From: Calocera cornea HHB12733
Lineage: Eukaryota; Basidiomycota; Dacrymycetes; Dacrymycetales; Dacrymycetaceae
Assembly (NCBI GenBank): GCA_001632435.1
Contig: KV423968.1
Coordinates: forward strand, 113,260-177,259
Reading direction: 5' to 3'
DNA: 64,000 nt
The translations under genes and the position numbers were made by a program. The notes beneath the pieces were generated by a model. The model searched no databases. It saw only the letters and a program-made list of their open reading frames with translations, and was not told where the DNA came from. Positions within the stretch are counted from its first letter, which is position 1; the number at the start of each line of letters is the position of its first letter. This document shows, in pieces, positions 21,251 to 33,084 of this stretch.

Positions 21251-24200
21251 ATGGGAGACGTCCCAGGGAGAGCCCAAGGAAACGCACCAAATCCTCTCAC
21301 CTACCCCAAATCTTCTCAACCATTCGACATTAATCTATTCCGAGAGCCTACCGCAGAATACCGAGGATCGCCCTTCTGGTCATGGAACAACAAGCTCGAC
21401 AAAGACAAGCTCCTCCCGCAACTGGATATTTTCCAACAAATGGGCATGGGGGGAGTCCATATCCATAGCCGCATCGGCTTGGATTCGGAGTATCTTGGGC
21501 CTGAGTTCATGGATTGCCTAAAAGCAAGCATCGAAAGGGCCAAAGAGAAAGACATGCTTGCATGCCTGTATGATGAAGATCGATGGCCTAGCGGATGGGC
21601 TGGCGGCCTCGTTCTGAAGGACCACCCTGAGTACCGAAGCTTGCATTATCTCCTCACGCCGTGGAAATATGGAGAGGCTCCTGAAGGTACCATCGGGTAC
21701 ATCTCTGCTGCCTTCTCCCGCTTGTCAATGTTAACAAAGGTTGCCTAGGTCCGGCAGGAAGACGAGCACATCACCCGTTCGCTCCGAGCTTGGCGACTTC
21801 CTGACAAGCTTCGATGTTAGCTTGAACGCAGACGGAAAGCTTGCATCTTATAAGCGACTGGGACTGGATGAAGTCAGCCAGAACACGTGGTACTTATTTG
21901 TGGAGCCCAACCCGCCATCCGAATTTTACAACAATAGCACGTACGTCGACGTTTTGAACAAAGAAGCCATTCAGTACTTCATCAAGACCACCCATGAAGC
22001 ATTCAAGCACCAAGTTGGCAAAGATTTCGGAGCGTCCGTTCCATCGATTTTCACGGACGAACCTCAATTCCAAGCAAAGCTGGGGCTCAAGCGCGCTCTA
22101 GACAAAGTCGACGTCTTCGGTCCCTGGACGCCAAGGTTTGATGCATTCTTCCGGGCACAGACTGGCTATGATATACTGGACCGGTTTCCAGAGTTGGTGT
22201 GGGATCTGCCAAGCGATATTCCCAGCCGCGCCCGCTATGATTATCACAACTTGATCTCCGAGCGATTTGTCGACTCTTTCTTGGACCCCATCTCCAAGTG
22301 GTGTCGCTCCAACAACATCCTGATGGCTGGGCATATGCTTCGGGTCAGTTAGCTGGCTTATGATCGTGTCCGCTTCTTAACATTGGCACAGGAAGCGACT
22401 CTCAACCTGCAGACGCAGAGTCTTGGAGAGGCTATGCGCTGCTATCGGAATATGGATATCCCGGGCATGGATCAGCTCTGCGACGGACGGGAGTTCACGA
22501 CCGCAAAACAGGCACAAAGCGTGGTTCGCCAGAACGGCCTACGAGGCATGGTTAGCGAGATCTACGGCGTCACGAACTGGGATTTCACTTTCGAGGGACA
22601 CAAGGGTCAGGGTGACTGGCAGGCTGCTCTCGGCGTCACCCTCCGTGTCCATCACCTGTCCTGGCAGAGTATGGCCGGAGAAGCGAAAAGAGACTATCCA
22701 GCGGCTATTGGCTATCAATCACCTTGGTTCGAACAGTACAAGCTTGTCGAAGACCACTTCTCACGATTGAACACGGTACTTACTCGAGGTACGCCGGTGT
22801 GCCGAGTAGCAGTCATTCATCCGATCGAAAGCTACTGGCTCCGTTACGGGCCGTACGATCAGTGCGGGGACGAACTTGCTAGCCGTGACGCTGCATTCAT
22901 CGATTTGACCAACTGGCTTCTCCTGGGACACATCGACTTCGACTTCATCAGCGAGAGCCTCTTCCCCGAGCAGACAAGCGAGGACGACATCTCCTCGGAA
23001 TACATAACCGTCGGTCAATGTCGCTACCACACCATCATTGTTCCGGATCTCCTGACAATACGGTCGACCACCCATAAACGGCTTGACCGATTTGGGAAAA
23101 TGGGAGGCAACATCATAATTGCCGGCGATTGTCCAAAATACGTCGATGGAGAACTTCCTATCGGCAAGAGTCCTGGGTTTCCGAACGAAATATCTGGGGC
23201 AAAGCGTGTCCCACTATCCAAATATCACGTGTTGAAGGCGCTGGAACCACTCCGCGATATCGACATACACGTAAGCGAGGACACAATATACCGGAGAATG
23301 GGAGATCGTGCGGATAGCTTGATATATCAAATGAGAGCAGAGGGCGCAGACCGGTACCTTTTCATATGCAACACAGATCGTAAAGAAGCCTGTCCTGCTG
23401 AGGTTGCCATCAAGGGCTCGTGGTCTTTTCAGGTGAGTTCTTCATGTCCAGAGCTAGATGTCGTCTGACAAAACACAAAAGGTCCTCGACACTCAAACAG
23501 GTGCGGTATCGGCGTTGAGTGCGAAGGGGCGCAGTGGATGGACTGTCTTTGACTACTGGTTCGACGGCTGTGCAAGTGTTCTCCTGAAACTTAGCGAAGG
23601 TATTGCTGCAACGTCGGATACAGTGCAACGTCCCCTCAAAAGAATCTTCACGGACGTGGATGAGGTAAGCCCAGTATCGATCATGGCAGAATTCTTGCTG
23701 AGATCAGTGAGCTCAGGTGAAGCTGGATCGCGTCACTTTGTCCGAACCGAACGTATTGCTGCTGGACTACGCACAGTGGAAGGTGAATGATCAGCAGTGG
23801 GAGCCAACGGAGGAGATACTTCGCATCGACAATCTCGTCCGATCCAAGTTGGGTATGCCGCTCAAATCTGCGGGGGGACGACAACCATGGATGATCGAAA
23901 GCGAAGAGCGTCAAGCTCGAGCCCGTCTGTCAGTCAGATTTTCATTCCAATCTGAGTGCGATGTCCCTGGTATCGTGCACCTGGCGCTAGAAGATGCCGA
24001 CACGGTAAAGATCAAGCTCGATGGGCACGACGTGCCTTCGTCCGTGACGGGATGGTGGGTCGACGAAGACATCCGCATGGTCGAGCTCCCTGGCATTCGG
24101 AAGGGACATCACACCCTCGAGATCACCTACCCATTCGGTATAATGACGAACATTGAGCGGGTGTATCTTCTTGGCGACTTTGGCGTTGACGTGCGAGGAG

Positions 24201-24685
24201 CCACTGCAGCAATCGTGCCGTTGCACTTATCACAAGTAACGTTTGGCGATTATACGCATCAAGGTTTGCCGTTCTACGCCGGCAACGTCACATACGAATG
24301 CACCTTTGACTGTGAGGGTGGGCCCACAGCAATTCAAGCCACACGCTTTGCATCCCCGGTCCTTGCGATCACTCTCGATGGAAAGAAAGCCGGTCACATA
24401 GCGTACGAACCCCATATCATCGCATTTGAAGACCTGGACGCTGGAGAGCACACTCTCACCATCACGAGCTACGGGAATAGGGCGAATTCGTTTGGCCCCG
24501 TCCACTTACCCAAAGGGCTCACGAATTGGTACGGCCCCAATGCGTGGCGCACTGATTATGATTGGTGGTCAAAGGAGTATAGCTTGGTCGAGATGGGTAT
24601 CCTGGAAACACCAAGGGTCAAGAAACCGGGAATAGAACAACCTTCTGGAAGGATGGGGTACCGGTTTGAACTGAAAGCTATTTGA
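21251..24685 (+). CDS. GH106-like alpha-L-rhamnosidase
   Basis: Large glycoside hydrolase related to family GH106, whose known members cut alpha-L-rhamnose from pectin side chains. Five exons (21251..21696, 21749..22343, 22392..23432, 23482..23664, 23717..24685) give 1077 residues. The N-terminal TIM-barrel shows FWSWNNKLDKDKLLPQLD, MGMGGVHIHSRIGLD, CLYDEDRWPSGWAGG, a PSIFTDEPQF acidic motif and LRGMVSEIYGV. The rest is beta-rich, as in GH106 accessory domains, with GMPLKSAGGRQPW-like text near residue 720. No signal peptide is seen from the chosen Met, and the upstream in-frame Met adds only 15 residues (MRRLQRVAPLLSLVI), which is a weak signal at best. So it may act inside the cell on imported rhamnosides. 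Intron 1 is the least certain join. It is divergent with the permease and convergent (146 bp) with a Zn2Cys6 factor. Confidence 0.85.
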
Positions 24686-24831
24686 CAACATTCCTTCATG
24701 TAATATCAAAACGGGAGGAGGGACGGGCTCTATGGGCAATGGCGGAACACATTCATGTTGATGCTATAATATACAATGGGTTGCAGATTACATTGGGAAG
24801 CATGATGGCGTGATAGTGAAAGTGTTCGGGA

Positions 24832-27385
24832 TCACTGTTGCTCGTACCACAAGTTCGCCAGAGTGGGGTCGAAGAAAAAGAATGGATCAAGTGCATTGTT
24901 CCAAGTCGAGGCTTCGATCTGCGCAGCGAGTGCGGCATCATCGATTTCTGCTGATTGGGGGACATTCTGAGTTCTAGGGGGCAATGGTCAGACATGACGG
25001 CAGGATATAGCGATATGGATCATCACGTACGCGATGTCGAAAGAGCTACCGTTGTGAAATGGACCAGCCATAGGGGTCCGTGCCAAAGAGAGTTCCTTCG
25101 ATCGAGCACCGTCCAGGTATAATCCAGCTCGAGCCGCGGCTGCCTGCAGCTTCTTGCTGAGGAAAGTAGCCAGACCAGTCCTACTGCGATCTCTGCGAGA
25201 CAAAGCTCCAGTCAAGGACTTCAGCAGGTAGATCGCCGCATTCTCATCTGGTCTGGCATCGGCCACTTCGGCGGCTTCCATTGGGTTCAAACCGGCACTA
25301 AACCCATCCCACACGTCGGGGCCAGGTCGCGCAAGGGAGATGATTGCGAGGCCTGCCTGAGCTAGCGTGAGGATGTTGTAGTCGGGAGCGAAAGAAATCG
25401 CTTCATCGGTGTTGCCGGAGTCGATAGCAAGCTGAACAATCACAGTCGCAGCTTTGACAGCCGCCGACACAACCGTCGAGAGGTTTGGTCCGTCAGGGCC
25501 GCTCCCGTCCCTCGAAATAGTTTTGAGGACGAAGAGAGCAAGACAGAGTCGCACATGTTCGCCATAGAGTCGCGATATGTGCGTCGACGCACAGACAAAT
25601 CTGGAGCTCGGCCACACCCACTTGGCACTCCAGTCATCCAACCGTGGTGCAAGTTGTGACCACAACAGATCTAAAGATGAAGCGTTAAGAACGTAGCACA
25701 CCTGGCTGTAACTGACTCACTGCCTGGTATTGGCTGAACTCCAGTTGCTCTCCAGTCATCCGCCCACTGCACGAGCCGGAGACAGATGCTCGCGAGCTCC
25801 CCTTGACAAGCGATGAAAATGTCAGACGAGGAGATCGAACTGGAGCTGGGGCTCATGGAAGATCCTAGAATGGGGCGTTGACAGAATGAACCCGGCCGAC
25901 CAAAGCCCAATGTATGGCTAATTGAGAGGTAAGTGTCTGGTCAAATAAGTTCAAGAAGACGGCATACTAGCAATCAAACACACAGGCCAGCTGCCAGATA
26001 CGCTCCCTCTCCTTCTCAGTGTGCTGTGACACTCCACCGCGGGCACTGTCAAGGCCAAGTCGTTTCGCCATGCGCAACGCATGGCCAGAGAGAATCCAGG
26101 CATCCGGTCCTTCGCCATTGGCTCGCAGTCCCCAACCGGTCATGAGCAGAGTTGCTTGTACATCCTCCAAAATGAGAATTTTTCGCGTCATCGTGGAGCC
26201 CAGCGAGAGCTCGGAATGATCTGCTAGAGCTCCATAGAGACCAGGTTCTTCTCCCTGCCCGGACACAATCCGTGCACCAAGTGTGATGCAGACGGTCGAA
26301 AGGAAGGATGAACGAGCACGAAGGCTGTCCAGTGTGGGTGGAGGCTCGTCCGCAAACACGGGGAGGAAAGGTAGGCAGTGCTCCAGGAACCTGCATTTAT
26401 GGATGAATCAGCAAGAGTCGCGACGAGGGCCCCAATCATACGCACAGGCCGTAATAATAGCCTGCCATATCCATCGAGACCAGACCAGCTTCCACAACAT
26501 CGTTCGATGGGAGGCGTCTTCCGACTTGCGGTGCCGGGCTCGGCAGTCGACTCAACTCCCGGTTTTCGAATACTGATTTGTTGAAGACAACATCTCCAAA
26601 CGGTGCTTGAATGCGCTCGTCAGCGGGTTCTTCCAACGGCCTCTTGGTACCGTGAGTCACGATCCCAGATGACGGCGACCCTCCGCGTATCCAACTGGTT
26701 GGAAGTGTAACAGCAGAGTTACTGGGCCCAGCATGGTTCAGATGGAGGCTGGTGTTGCCAATCACGCCTGCTCCAGGATATTCGCGTTGTTGGGTGGAAT
26801 TCACAGCTGCTGAAATAGGTATGCCTTGAGAGCGATGCAAGCGTTGAAGTGACTCGGGCGATGATGACGAAGGCCACGACGCATCAGATGGTGTTGTCAC
26901 CGACATGCCGGGAATCTGATTTTGTGAGGAGGGGCTTATGGGCGTGGCAAACACGTTGGATGACGGTCGCAGTGAGTTCGGTTGAGGTGGCGGGGGAACG
27001 CCAACGGCTTGCGGAGATGTCGATGGCCCTTGTTGTTGACTCACGGCTCGCCGAAGGTTCAACAATTCATTTTCTAGTTGCCCTATTCGTGCCGTTGTTG
27101 AGCGAGCGCTCGGCGTCACTCGCGGCGGCGGCAGGTGACATTCCCGAGCAAATCCCAGCTTTTCGCATCTTTGGCACGGCTGACCGCCGGAACATCGTAG
27201 CTACGCCAGGAAGGACAACGATGAGCCCTGAATGTTCTCGATCATGCCTGAATCGCACGGATTATGTTGCGTACCTTTTGTTGCCTGCACCGAGCGCACG
27301 CGACTGATGTCCTAGCAAGCGATCGATTGGGCTTCGGTCGCTTGTCGGCGCGGTGCTCGTCGCCGTTAGCACCGTTCTCAGCCAT
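24832..27385 (-). CDS. Zn2Cys6 fungal-specific transcription factor (cluster-associated)
   Basis: Second Gal4-type regulator. Six exons (27385..27275, 27200..26446, 26390..25968, 25917..25721, 25670..25031, 24973..24832) give 755 residues. The zinc cluster spans intron 1: ACARCRQQKLRC then GGQPCQRC and a final Cys in FARECH. A short coiled coil follows (RIGQLENELLNLRRAV), then a Ser/Pro/Gln-rich linker. The Fungal_trans domain has AWILSGHALRMAKRLGLD, KERERIWQLACVFDCYHTLGFGRPGS (rebuilt over intron 3) and a helical C-terminal half. The end is Phe/Asp-rich (DPFFFFDPTLANLWYEQQ). It sits between the GH106-like gene and the aldolase, divergent from the latter. A local pathway regulator is the natural reading, comparable in role to RhaR or GaaR of ascomycetes, but orthology is not shown. 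Confidence 0.9.
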
Positions 27386-27810
27386 AGCGTTGCGGGTCCG
27401 AGAGTCGGGTAGTCGGTGTCGAGAATGGCGACCGGAAGGTGGCGACCGAAAGCAGCGAAGCGGGTGGAAGCTTCAGGGTACCCCGAGCGGGGAACCCCAC
27501 GGTGGCGGGTGCCTCCGGGAGCCTTGCGCCACCCGCACCCTGACCAGGACCCTTCGGCTTCGGCATGAGTCTGGTCCGAATCTCCTTAAGCTTGTCTTCG
27601 CCCGCTGTTTGAATTCCTCGGCCGGTTCAATGTTGCCGCTTGCCATGGGCTTAGGCCGGAGCCCCGCACCACCAAGCAGAAGCCTCTACGCCGATTGCAC
27701 ATGCGCAAAATATCGCCGGGATGACATCCGAACCGAGATATATACATCTCCTTATGCCGTTCGCTAGCGGGCCAGTATATCCCTCTCCAACAATCTCTGA
27801 ACCAGTCGCC
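27386..27810. promoter_or_regulatory. Divergent promoter region, Zn2Cys6 factor / DHDPS-family aldolase
   Basis: A 425-bp spacer. It contains a TATA-like GATATATAC at 27737-27745, about 70 bp before the aldolase ATG, and a TTCGG-N12-CCGAA inverted half-site pair at 27559-27580. A TGGCGACCG word is repeated directly near 27425-27450. Regulatory use is inferred. Confidence 0.4.
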
Positions 27811-28927
27811 ATGTCCCCCGTTGCTGTCACCAAGACTCGCAAGCTCAAGGCGGGAATCCACGTCCCGGTATTGAGTTTCTTTGAGAACACCGATGCCCAG
27901 GACATCGATGTTCCCACCTATGAGAACCATGTGCGCCGAAGTGAGCCAGTCGCCACACCCCTTGATAGCTCATTTGACTTATTACTTGCAGTGGCGACTG
28001 CCGGCGTTGAGAGCATCGTCGTGCTAGGATCGACTGGAGAGGCAGTGACACTCAGCCTCGAGGAGAAGAAGCAGCTGATCTCCCTGACCCGCAAGGTCCT
28101 GGATGAGATGAGTCTGGACGAGATGCCTATCATCGCGGGTCTGGCTACCCAGAGCACGAGAGAGGCTCTTGCAACTGCAGAGGAGTTTGCAGAGGCGGGT
28201 GCGGACTTCCTGCTGGCGTTACCGCCTTCATACTACGCGGGTGCGATGACGAAGGCTGCGATCAAGGGGTTCTATACCGATGTGAGTCCAGGTCACTTTG
28301 GCGATGCAGCAGCTTTTCACGTTTCCTCAGCTTGCGGACGCATCTCCCGTACCCGTTATCATCTACTCCTACCCCGGCGTTAGCTCCGGCTTGGAGCTCG
28401 ACTCCGAAGATGTGCTGGAAATCTCCACGCACCGAAATATCCGTGCTATCAAACAGACCGACCACAACGTGGGCAAGATGGCGCGTATCGTTGCTGGCAG
28501 CCCTGACTCTTCGTCATTCGCTGTTCTCGGCGGAGCATCCGAGTATCTCATTGGATCGCTTGCCGTTGGTGCTATCGGCTGCATTACCGGCATGGCCAAC
28601 CTCACGCCCGTCACTTGTGTTCGCGCGTACAAGGCGTGGCTCGCGGGCGATTACCAGGAAGCACAGCGTCTGCAGGGTCTGATTGCTACGGGCGAGTGGG
28701 CGTTCGGCAAGAACTCGCTCCCTGGCGTCAAGGTGGGTCTATGCCGTCAGAGAGCTTCAGGGCATGTATTGAATCTTCTCAAATAGGCTGGGATGAACCA
28801 ATATGTCGGGTACGGCGGTGTTTGCAGGAAGCCGGTGCCGGAAGCGTCCGCAGAGATCAAGTCCTGGACCACGAAGCAGCTCACGTCCTTGTTCGCTCAG
28901 GAGCGTGCCTTCACAACCAAGAACTAG
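27811..28927 (+). CDS. DHDPS/N-acetylneuraminate lyase-family aldolase
   Basis: Class I (Schiff-base) aldolase of the dihydrodipicolinate synthase/NAL superfamily. Fungal members include 2-keto-3-deoxy-L-galactonate aldolase of the D-galacturonate pathway and 4-hydroxy-2-oxoglutarate aldolase; fungi do not use the DHDPS lysine route. Four exons (27811..27940, 27992..28281, 28331..28732, 28787..28927) give 320 residues. The family core is clear: LKAGIHVPVLSFF, ESIVVLGSTGEAVTLSLEEK with the pyruvate-binding GSTGE, the catalytic-site Tyr in VIIYSYPG, Schiff-base Lys in IRAIKQTD, and GAIGCITGMANLTP. The Met at 27811 is the first after a TATA-like box. The 51-nt first intron is a multiple of three, so unspliced mRNA also stays open, but removing it restores the family alignment. 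Context with a rhamnosidase-like gene and a permease favours a sugar-acid aldolase. Confidence 0.88.
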
Positions 28928-29182
28928 ATTGTAATAGCATAATCAATTGTCTTCTCTGGATTCACTCGGTGTAATGTGGAATAATCACACGCTGTTCTTC
29001 ATCGTAAAAATAGTTGCTTGAGCGAGTGGAGGTCAGACGTGTAGAACGGCCGTCGCGCTCCGACCGCGTATGACGCGAAAGTCTCGAGGTCTCAGGGCAG
29101 CACACTACTGCTAGACGCTCTACTAGAACGTCGTTCTTGTGTCGGTGACCGACCAGACGGCTCTTTCTCACTTCCCCTCTCC

Positions 29183-30262
29183 ATGACAGGGTTGCCATGC
29201 GTGGCCTTCTTGGGACCAGAAGGGACGTACTCGCACCAGGCAGCACATGAGCTGTTCGGCGACGCGGCGCGGTACGCGCCCCAGCACACGATCACAGGTC
29301 AGCGCTCTGTCGATCGCACAGCGCAACAGCGTTGTTGATCGATCCTTTTCAATTATATCGCGATACAGATACCTTCGGCGCATTGGAATCGGGCGCACAA
29401 TATGCCCTCTTACCATGGGAGAATTCCATACACGGCATCGTCATCGACACGATCGACCTGCTGCGAGATGAGTCTATCGGCACCAGCATACGAGTACGGG
29501 GTGAGAAGACGATTGGCGTGCAGCATTGTCTTCTGGTCCGAAAAGGGGTGAAATTGTCGGAGATCAAGACGGTATTGAGTCATGAGCAGGTACGCCCATC
29601 CGGCAACGTGCAAAACCATGGTCTCTGACCATACTCCCAGGCTCTTGGCCAATGCGCCGGCTATCTCACCAAACACCTCCCGCATGCGACGCGAATAAAA
29701 GTCCCTTCAACCGCTCTTGCAGCTGAACGTGTTGCTACGGGACAGGGCGAGGATGTATGGTGTGCTGCGATAGCATCGAGTATGACCGTGGCTCTGTATC
29801 CTGGTTTAGAGGTTGTCAAGAAGGGGATCCAGGCTGTCGAAGGTGAGAGTTCCATCCACGTATCAAGCGCTCGCCTGACCTCTTCAAGATAACTTCACAC
29901 GCTTTATTCTACTATCTACGGGAGATGACACCTCGTTACCGACTCCTCCGTCCGAGCGAAGCTATCCTCAGGCAATCGTGCGCTTCAGTTACCCTCAAGC
30001 TGCAGCGGCCGCGCTTATCGACATTCTTACCGTTTTCCGAGATGGGAGCGGCTGTTCTGTATCGCGGATCGACCGCAGACCCAGCGCAGACGGTGCGCCG
30101 TTCGACGATGTCTACTTTATTGTATTACGAGGACCGGCAGCTCACGAGGACAGCATAGCTGGCTTCAATCCGCTGTCCATATACCTCGACAACGTCATGA
30201 TACGGCTGCGCATCATGTTAAATCAGCATGCAAGCAGACCTGTTGTGCTAGGCATCTGGTAG
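29183..30262 (+). CDS. PHA2: Prephenate dehydratase
   Basis: Converts prephenate to phenylpyruvate, the committed step to phenylalanine. Four exons (29183..29297, 29369..29589, 29641..29842, 29889..30262) give 303 residues. The catalytic domain begins [20 protein letters not shown], continues [20 protein letters not shown] across intron 1, and has [18 protein letters not shown] across intron 2, [14 protein letters not shown], and [10 protein letters not shown] with the Thr-Arg-Phe motif across intron 3. The last ~110 residues look like the ACT regulatory domain, with [18 protein letters not shown], though the usual ESRP signature is not clear (SRIDRRPS stands in its place). It lies downstream of the aldolase on the same strand, 255 bp apart; no functional link is obvious. 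Confidence 0.93.
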
Positions 30263-30714
30263 CATTTCTGGTGTTAATGTATCCTCGTTACCTCAAAATC
30301 AATGACTCTTTGTTGCGGTGCCAATTCCGGCTATTCACTGCTGGGTCTTGGCGGGGAAGCCTGCCCTGAAGACGAGACTCCATGAGACCCAGACTTTCAT
30401 GCACCTCCTCTGGTCGCCCTGCTGTTACAATATGCTTAAAGGCCCCGCAGAACAGCAGATACTAATCATACATTGTGCAGGACAGAGACTTGACGTTATT
30501 AGCTCTCCAAAAAGTGCTTGACAGATATTCAACTGATTTGGTACTCCCAGTCAAGACGAGGAATGAGGAACGCACGAAAGCCTCCGTCAAGGGTGGCTCA
30601 TCTCCCGGCTGGCTTGACGCGTCGACGCTTTTAAGCCCGCATCGCTCGTGTTCGCCACGACTCTTATCCCTCTGCTTCTCTCCTGTCTTCATTTTTTGTC
30701 TCATCCACTAAACA
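30263..30714. other. Intergenic spacer PHA2 / importin alpha
   Basis: 450 bp between two genes on the same strand. A T- and C-rich leader directly precedes the importin start. No gene seen. Confidence 0.45.
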
Positions 30715-32590
30715 ATGGATCGTAATCTAGAGCACCGGCGTCAAAGTGAGCAATCTCATTGCTGTATATTACGCATTCGGCTGATTCTCCATCTCAGACT
30801 TCAAGGCGAAGGGCCAGTTTGGCAATTTCAAGGCCGATGACCTTCGTCGTAGACGTGAAGACCATCAGGTCGAGATCCGCAAGGCGAAGCGTGAAGAGAA
30901 CATTGCCAAGAGGAGGAACCTGGCCTTCACAACTGGAATGGAGTCAGACGACGAGATGCCGGAGGGTGACTGGGAGCCTGATGTGAGTAGTTCGCTCCTA
31001 TATGCGCGCCACACTATGACTCTAACCCGCCATCTCTAGCTTGCTAGGCAGATGATTGCAGACGTGTTCTCCGATGACCCGGACAGGCAGCTCGATGCCA
31101 CGACGAAGTTCCGCAAGCTCCTTTCGAAGGAGAAGAACCCGCCGATCGATCGCGTTATCGAGTGCGGTGTCGTCCCTCGGTTTGTTGAATTCCTGCAGAC
31201 GGCCCATCATATGATTCAGGTGAGCGGCAATCGCATGTCCGATAAGTTCATGTCGACTCAACAATCACATACTAGTTTGAGGCTGCTTGGGCCCTTACGA
31301 ACATCGCATCGGGGACCGCTGAGCACACTCAAGTTGTCATCCAATCTGGCGCTGTGCCCATGTTCATCCAGCTGCTGCAGTCCAGCTCACCGGATGTTCG
31401 CGAGCAGGCAGTCTGGGCGCTTGGCAACATCGCTGGCGACAGTCCGAGGTGCCGCGACTACGTCCTGCAGCAGGGTGCTCTCAAACCACTCCTCGCACTT
31501 CTCACGGAGCACAACAAGCTCAGCATGCTTAGGAATGCGACTTGGACACTCAGCAACTTCTGCCGCGGTAAGAACCCCCAGCCGGATTGGGACTTGGTAT
31601 GTGCATACTCCCAAACATATCTGTAACAGGCACTAATACGTTGCATGTAGATTTCGCCCGCTCTCTCTGTCCTCACCAAGCTTATCTATTCTCTCGACGA
31701 GGAAGTGCTCATTGACGCGTGCTGGGCCATCTCGTACCTGTCGGACGGGTCGAACGACAAGATTCAGGCTGTCATTGAGTCTGGTGTCTGTCGCCGTCTC
31801 GTGGATCTCCTGCTGCACGGTTCCACGTCCGTGCAGACACCTGCTCTGCGGTCGATCGGCAACATCGTGACCGGTGACGATCTGCAGACACAAGTGGTCA
31901 TCGCATCTGGGGCGCTTCCTGCCCTCTTGTCTCTCCTTTCGTCTCCTAAGGATGGCATCCGCAAGGAGGCTTGCTGGACTATTTCCAACATCACCGCGGG
32001 CAGCCCCCACCAGATCCAGGCCGTCATTGATGCCAACATCATCCCGCCTCTCATCAATATTCTTCAGAACGCGGACTTCAAGACGAAGAAGGAGGCTTGC
32101 TGGGCGATCTCGAACGCAACATCCGGAGGCCTGCAAGAACCTTCTCAGATCCGCTACCTGGTCTCTCAGGGCTGCATCAAACCTCTCTGCGACCTCCTGA
32201 ACATGATGGACAACAAGATCATACAGGTCGCTCTCGATGGTCTCGACAACATACTCAAGGTTGGCGAGATGGACAAGGAGGCCGCTGGCCCCGGCGCCGT
32301 CAACATCTATGCCCAATACGTCGAGGAGGCCGGTGGCATGCTGACCATCCACAACCTTCAGCATCACGAAAACCTCGAGATTTACAAGAAGGCGTTCTTC
32401 ATCATGGATCGTTACTTCCCTGATGAGGACGACGAGGATGCGGCGATTGGGGCAAGCATGGATGAGAGTGGTGGTTATGCTGTAAGTGCCTTTGTTCTGA
32501 TGTTACCGGTCCCAGTTTCTGATATTTTATGCACAGTTCCAACCCGAAATGCAGGCGCCGCAAGGCGGGTTCAGCTTTGGGGGCAACTAA
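30715..32590 (+). CDS. SRP1: Importin subunit alpha (karyopherin alpha)
   Basis: Adaptor that binds classical nuclear localisation signals and hands cargo to importin beta. Six exons (30715..30745, 30798..30982, 31040..31219, 31276..31596, 31651..32481, 32537..32590) give 533 residues, close to yeast Srp1 (542). The N-terminal IBB domain is visible: [20 protein letters not shown], then [16 protein letters not shown]. Ten armadillo repeats follow, with the ladder of Trp-Asn pairs that hold NLS lysines ([65 protein letters not shown]). The C-terminus ends acidic, then GGFSFGGN on a separate small exon. All introns are GT-AG. Highly conserved and unlikely to be anything else. Confidence 0.97.
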
Positions 32591-33084
32591 GGGCATATCC
32601 CCATTTCGTTGCCCGGCTGATTCGCCTTTTCGCACTTGTCACGAGCACTCATTCCCGCACATCACGATTTCTTCTCGGGTCATCTCTTTGTACTCTCATA
32701 CGTCGGCTGTAGGCCGACCTAGTTTGCATCCCCATCGCACGCCGCAATTAGTTCCTCGCACGAGCCACGTTTTCCCTCTTGCTGATCCCCCAATTGCCAA
32801 TTCCCATCTAGTACCGGCGGGTAAGTTTTTCTGTTGCGCTCTCATGGCCTTTACGATAGGATATGCGATGCGATAGCCATAGGAATGAATAGAACGAAGA
32901 GAGTACTAGTCGTCACATGAAGTGCCCCTATTGTTGTGCCGCACGCCATATCATCATCAGGCTTCTGGATCCCTGGCCAGCGCATGTTATCTCAATCGAT
33001 CTGAATACTGCAGTCCCCAGTGGCGTCGTTGTCTATTTGGCGAGCCTTGCAACAGGCAGGCTCATCTTTCTGAAGTCGTCCAAC
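32591..33084. other. Intergenic spacer importin alpha / BTB gene
   Basis: About 490 bp. An open frame in phase with the BTB first exon extends up to 32917, so the real BTB start could lie further upstream than annotated. Otherwise unstructured. Confidence 0.4.

Noticed and set aside
27811..30262. Aldolase and prephenate dehydratase as a lysine/aromatic biosynthesis pair
   Set aside because: Fungi make lysine by the aminoadipate route, so the DHDPS-fold protein is not a lysine enzyme; adjacency to PHA2 is probably incidental.
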